The notes beneath the pieces are model-generated. The model saw only the letters and a program-made list of their open reading frames with translations. It did no database searches and had not been told where the DNA came from. The translations under genes were made by a program, and so were the position numbers. From Delftia sp. PS-11 (GTDB lineage Bacteria > Pseudomonadota > Gammaproteobacteria > Burkholderiales > Burkholderiaceae_C): a DNA stretch of 64,000 bases. The stretch is taken from assembly GCF_029870285.1 (NCBI RefSeq), contig NZ_JACSYA010000013.1, positions 1 through 64,000 of the forward strand, in the 5' to 3' direction. Below are positions 60,719 through 64,000 of the stretch, in pieces; the first letter of the stretch is position 1; the number at the start of each line of letters is the position of its first letter.

Positions 60719-61464
60719 GCGACAACCTGCTGGTCCAGGGTGTGCAGGCGCTCAAGGGCCTGGGCCTGAACTACAGCTTCGTGCTCGATGCCTCCGAGCG
60801 CCAGGCTTTTGCGCGCGGCATGCTCGTGACGGTGCAGCTGGCCCTGCTGACCATCCCTGGCAGCCTGGCGGCCGGCGTGGCGCTGGCAGCGGCCCTGACC
60901 TCGGGCCGCGCCTGGCTGGTGGCACCTGCGCGCGCCTTTGTCGAGGTGACACGCAACACGCCCACGCTGGTGCAGCTGTACTGCGCTTTTCTCGTGCTCA
61001 ACATGCTCATCACCCAGCAGTTGCGCGACTGGGGAGCGGGCAACAACCCGCTGACGCCCTTTGTCTGGGTGGTGGTCGTGGTGTCGCTGCACAAGGGCGT
61101 GTTCCATGCCGAGGCGCTGCGCGCAGGCATCGAGGCCGTGCCCGCCACCACGCTGGAAGCCGCGCGCTCGCTGGGCTTTTCGCAACGCCAGCTGCTGGCG
61201 CGCGTGCAACTGCCGCTGGCCATGCGCTTTGCCCTGCCATCGCTGATCAACAACCTTGTGGATCTGGTGAAGATGACGGCCGTGGCCTCTGCCATTGCCG
61301 TGGGCGATGTGACCTACGAGTCCATCATGATCTGGTCCCAGCGCGACAACGTGCTGGAGCTGCTGCTGCTGATCCTGCTGTGGTTCGGCCTGCTGACCTG
61401 GCTGGTGAGCCTGGCAGGCCGCTGGCTGGAACAACACCTGAGGATGCCCGGCTATGGCCAATGA
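60715..61464 (+). CDS. Amino acid ABC transporter permease (HisM/GlnP type)
   Basis: 249 aa. Several membrane helices and the permease loop EALRAGIEAVPATTLEAARSLGFSQRQLLARVQLPLAMRFALPSL, which contacts the ATPase. FVEVTRNTPTLVQLYCAF is the family signature of polar amino acid permeases. Start overlaps the aminotransferase stop; end overlaps the next permease by 11 bases. Confidence 0.9.
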   Translation: MSDNLLVQGVQALKGLGLNYSFVLDASERQAFARGMLVTVQLALLTIPGSLAAGVALAAALTSGRAWLVAPARAFVEVTRNTPTLVQLYCAFLVLNMLITQQLRDWGAGNNPLTPFVWVVVVVSLHKGVFHAEALRAGIEAVPATTLEAARSLGFSQRQLLARVQLPLAMRFALPSLINNLVDLVKMTAVASAIAVGDVTYESIMIWSQRDNVLELLLLILLWFGLLTWLVSLAGRWLEQHLRMPGYGQ

Positions 61465-62275
61465 AGCCGCTCTGAACCCTGGCGCCACGGCCCGCCTGCC
61501 CTCCCCTGCCCTGCTGCGCGCTGCGCGCAGCCCCTGGCTGATCGGCGCCGCAGCGCTGCTGGCCCTGTGCCTTTACTGGGCCACAACGGACAGCGCGCCG
61601 GCCGCCATCGTCCACCTGTGGAAATGGCTGCCTGCGCTGCTGCGCGGCCTGTGGGTCAATATCGAGATCAGCGTGCTGGCTGTGGCCATCGGCACGGTGG
61701 TGGGCCTGGTGCTGGGCGCGCTGTCGCTGTCGCCTTCGCAGACCGTGCGCACCGGGGTGCGCTGGTATGTGCAGCTGTTTCGCAACGCGCCCATCCTGGT
61801 GCTCATCTACTTCACCACCTACGTGTTCCCGTTCGAGGTGAAGCTGGTGTCCTGGAGCTTTCCGTTTCCCGACTGGATCAAGGTCGTTCTGGGGCTGGCT
61901 CTGCCCACCAGCGCCAACGTAGCCGAGATTTTCCGGGGGGCCATCCAGTCCATCCCCAGTGCCCAGTGGGAGGCAGCCCAGTCGCTGGCCTTTCGGCGCA
62001 GCCAGATTTTCCGCCTCATCGTACTGCCCCAGTGCGTGCGCCGCATGCTGCCGCCCTGGATGAACCTGTACGCCAGCATCACCATGAGCACATCGCTGGC
62101 CTCGCTGGTCGGTGTGCACGATGTGGTGGACACCGCCCAGATTGCCAGCAACACCGTGGCTCGCACGGACTTCACCATCCTTGTGTACTTCACACTGCTG
62201 GCCTTGTTTTTCGCATACTGCTATCCCATAGCGCGGTTCACGCGCAAACTGGAGCGCCGCCATGAAAATCACTGA
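61454..62275 (+). CDS. Amino acid ABC transporter permease (second subunit)
   Basis: 273 aa. WKWLPALLRGLWVNIEISVLAVAIGTVVGLVLGAL, VRWYVQLFRNAPILVLIYFTTYVF, and the coupling loop NVAEIFRGAIQSIPSAQWEAAQSLAFRRSQIFRLIVLPQCVRRMLPPW. It forms a heterodimer with the preceding permease. Its 3' end overlaps the ATPase gene start by 14 bases. Confidence 0.9.
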   Translation: MANEAALNPGATARLPSPALLRAARSPWLIGAAALLALCLYWATTDSAPAAIVHLWKWLPALLRGLWVNIEISVLAVAIGTVVGLVLGALSLSPSQTVRTGVRWYVQLFRNAPILVLIYFTTYVFPFEVKLVSWSFPFPDWIKVVLGLALPTSANVAEIFRGAIQSIPSAQWEAAQSLAFRRSQIFRLIVLPQCVRRMLPPWMNLYASITMSTSLASLVGVHDVVDTAQIASNTVARTDFTILVYFTLLALFFAYCYPIARFTRKLERRHENH

Positions 62276-63260
62276 AATGCTCCCCCTGAGCGGCTTCACC
62301 GCTTCCCCCTCTCTCGCTACGCGGGAGGGGGACGACGCCTTCGCTGCGGGGCGGCCCTTGCTTGGCGTCCCTGGCTCAGGTAGCGTTGGCCACCATCGCA
62401 TCACCGAAGCGATGCAAAGTGTCGCCCAGCCAGGGGGCGAGGCAGGTACGGCACCTGCGCTGGTCGATCTGCGCGACGTGCATCTGTCTTTTGGCAGCAA
62501 CCAGGTGCTCAAGGGCATCGATGTGCAGGTGCGCCGTGGCGAGGCCGTGACCATCATCGGGCCATCGGGCTCGGGCAAGTCCACCATCCTGCGCTGCATC
62601 ACGGGACTGCTGCGCCCGCAAAGCGGCGCGATATCGGTGGCGGGCACACGCGTGGACCAGCTGCGCACCGAGGCCGAGCTGATCGCGCTGCGCAAGCGCG
62701 TGGGTTTTGTCTTTCAGCAATACAACCTGTTCCCTCATCTGTCGGTGCTGGAGAACCTGGTGATTGCGCCCACGCGCGTGGTGGGCCGCGACCGCGCCAC
62801 AGCCGAGCGCGAAGCGCGCGCACTGCTGCAGAAAGTGCGCCTGGACCATAAGGCCGATGCCTACCCCGGCGAACTGTCGGGCGGCCAGCAGCAGCGCGTG
62901 GCCATTGCGCGCGCCCTGGCCATGCGGCCCGAGCTGATTTTGTTCGACGAGGTGACCTCGGCACTGGACCCCGAAACCGTGGGCGAGGTGCTCACCGTGA
63001 TCCGCGATCTGGTCAAGGACGGCATGACCTGCGTGCTGGTCACGCACGAGATGCGCTTTGCCGAAGAGGTCAGCGACCAGGTGTATTTCACCGAGGCCGG
63101 CCGCATCGTCGAGCACGGCCCGTCGTCCCAGATTTTCGGCAGCCCGCGCAGCGAGCGCACACGCGAATTCCTGCAGCGCGCGCTGGGTGATGGCTCCCGA
63201 GCGCGCCCTGCGCCCGCCGCACAGCCCCTGCCGTTCAACAGCCTGCGCTTCGCCCTTTGA
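62262..63260 (+). CDS. Amino acid ABC transporter ATP-binding protein
   Basis: 332 aa as read. Walker A GPSGSGKST, Q-loop FVFQQYNLFPH, signature LSGGQQQRVAIARAL, Walker B LILFDEVTSALD, H-loop VTHEMRFAEE. About 67 residues precede the usual start (LVDLRDVHLSFG); residues about 7-26 are encoded by the dispersed repeat. The true start may be ATG 62262 (coupled to the permease) or ATG 62412, which removes the repeat. Works with the two permeases and three binding proteins upstream. Confidence 0.9.
   Translation: MKITEMLPLSGFTASPSLATREGDDAFAAGRPLLGVPGSGSVGHHRITEAMQSVAQPGGEAGTAPALVDLRDVHLSFGSNQVLKGIDVQVRRGEAVTIIGPSGSGKSTILRCITGLLRPQSGAISVAGTRVDQLRTEAELIALRKRVGFVFQQYNLFPHLSVLENLVIAPTRVVGRDRATAEREARALLQKVRLDHKADAYPGELSGGQQQRVAIARALAMRPELILFDEVTSALDPETVGEVLTVIRDLVKDGMTCVLVTHEMRFAEEVSDQVYFTEAGRIVEHGPSSQIFGSPRSERTREFLQRALGDGSRARPAPAAQPLPFNSLRFAL
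62279..62339. repeat. Dispersed palindromic repeat, long copy B
   Basis: CTCCCCCTGAGCGGCTTCAC, CGCTTCCCCCTCTCTCGC and TACGCGGGAGGGGGACGACG form a pyrimidine-rich/purine-rich palindrome that can fold CCCCCTCTC on GAGGGGG. It matches copy A at 22563-22602, with about 17 extra internal bases. Here it lies inside the reading frame of the ABC ATPase. Confidence 0.65.
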
Positions 63261-63283
63261 ACTCCACCACCGAGAGGATCCCC

Positions 63284-63913
63284 ATGACCGCAGAACACCA
63301 CACCGACACAGCCACACAGCGCCGCCAGGCCGTCGATGCCACACTGGCCGATGTGCGCCAGCTGCTGCAGGCAGGCAGCCCCGACCGCAAGGCCCTGGAG
63401 GCCATCACCGGGCGACTGGAGCAACTGGCTGCGCACAAGGAATTGTTCAGCCGGGCCGATTTCCCGCCACCCGCACAGACCGAAGGCGTCGGCGCCTCCA
63501 CCCGCTACCGGCTCAATCCGGCAGATGGCGACGCCGGCCTGGCCCTGTACCTGAACTCCATCAACCCCGGCAAGACCACGGCGCCGCACAACCACACGAC
63601 CTGGGCCGTGATCGTGGCCGTCGAGGGCCAGGAGATCAACCGCATCTACGAGCGCATCGACGACCACAGCAACCCCGCGCGCGCGCAAATCCGCCTGGAG
63701 CGCGAATTCACCGTGCAGCCCGGCGCCCCTATCGCTTTCCTGCCCGACGACATCCACAGCATCGCCGTGGTGGGCGAGCAGCCCACGCTGCACTTTCACC
63801 TGTACGGCCAGCCGCTGGAAACCCTGAGCGGGCGCGTGGCCATCGACCCCGAGACTGGCGAAGTCAAGAACTACAACGCGGCCTATTTCCGGCCCAGCGA
63901 GGCAGTGGCATGA
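63284..63913 (+). CDS. Cysteine dioxygenase-family cupin
   Basis: 209 aa. Cupin with Fe-binding His pair in APHNHTTWAVIVAVEG and a third His in DDIHSIAVVG, then HFHLYGQPLE. Length and motifs fit bacterial cysteine dioxygenase, which forms cysteine sulfinate; 3-mercaptopropionate dioxygenase is the main alternative, as the distinguishing Arg/Gln cannot be assigned without alignment. GAGAGGA precedes ATG 63284. It overlaps the next gene by ATGA. Confidence 0.82.
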   Translation: MTAEHHTDTATQRRQAVDATLADVRQLLQAGSPDRKALEAITGRLEQLAAHKELFSRADFPPPAQTEGVGASTRYRLNPADGDAGLALYLNSINPGKTTAPHNHTTWAVIVAVEGQEINRIYERIDDHSNPARAQIRLEREFTVQPGAPIAFLPDDIHSIAVVGEQPTLHFHLYGQPLETLSGRVAIDPETGEVKNYNAAYFRPSEAVA

Positions 63914-64000
63914 GCGCGCCACACGCTACACCGCAAAGCCTGGGCTCCTCGACACGGCTGCTGCACGCGGGCACTCCGCCGCTGCAAGGCGGCTCGGGCC
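63910..64000 (+). CDS. Start of probable cystathionine beta-lyase, cut by window end
   Basis: Only 30 codons are visible: MSAPHATPQSLGSSTRLLHAGTPP then LQGGSG. The SSTRLLHAGTPP start resembles the N-terminus of Cys/Met metabolism PLP enzymes (cystathionine beta-lyase or gamma-synthase type). ATGA overlap with the dioxygenase gene indicates the operon continues. The assignment rests on a short segment plus context. Confidence 0.55.
   Translation, partial: MSAPHATPQSLGSSTRLLHAGTPPLQGGSG

Overview
The window is a GC-rich, densely packed stretch of what looks like a Comamonadaceae chromosome (Delftia/Comamonas type). This is inferred from the very high GC at third codon positions, the gene content (MhpC, PxpABC, CobN with a frameshifted chlD, many ABC solute-binding proteins) and family resemblance; no rRNA or other marker gene is present. 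No phage, complete insertion sequence, CRISPR array, tRNA or rRNA was found.

Layout. 0-4 kb: end of an aromatic meta-cleavage locus (mhpC), a MarR regulator co-transcribed with a FUSC-type aromatic-acid exporter, and a frameshifted GNAT acetyltransferase. 4-5 kb: a toxin-first toxin-antitoxin pair beside a truncated group II intron 5' end that sits directly behind the gabD terminator. 5-12 kb: gabD, then an operon of a DUF2760 protein and two divergent Hsp70 proteins. 12-17.5 kb: riboflavin synthase, copper ATPase CopA with a MerR-type promoter, and a lipoprotein 5'-nucleotidase. 17.6-24.3 kb: one operon for 5-oxoproline (DUF969-DUF979 transporter, pyroglutamyl peptidase, PxpA, PxpB-PxpC fusion, biotin carboxylase-BCCP fusion). 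24.7-31.6 kb: a LivK-type binding protein, a GntR regulator, DoxX and DUF4148 proteins, a membrane/2Fe-2S/adenylate cyclase fusion facing a Crp/Fnr regulator, and an ABC-F ATPase.

31.7-38.9 kb: a cobalamin riboswitch followed by cobW, cobN and chlD. chlD carries a complete -1 programmed frameshift signal (SD-like element, A7 slippery run, immediate stop, 9-bp hairpin), so one gene should yield both the small AAA+ subunit and the full AAA+/von Willebrand subunit of cobaltochelatase. 39-48.5 kb: a BaeSR-like two-component system facing an RND-adaptor-RND efflux cluster that lacks an outer-membrane channel gene. 48.5-50.1 kb: a YeaK-like aminoacyl-tRNA deacylase facing a threo-3-hydroxyaspartate ammonia-lyase across a strong inverted repeat. 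50.2-53 kb: an NrtR-like degenerate NUDIX regulator facing an SPFH protein and an NAD-kinase-like protein, with two palindromic operators between them; this is the best candidate for an undescribed system. 53-55.2 kb: an LprI-type protein, a decayed duplicate of its 5' end, and a DoxX/TetR pair. 55.3-64 kb: a tightly overlapping operon of three tandem paralogous solute-binding proteins, a GlcD-type FAD oxidoreductase, an aminotransferase, two ABC permeases, an ABC ATPase whose 5' end contains a dispersed repeat, a cysteine-dioxygenase-like cupin, and the start of a probable cystathionine beta-lyase. Together these suggest import and breakdown of a sulfur-containing amino acid.
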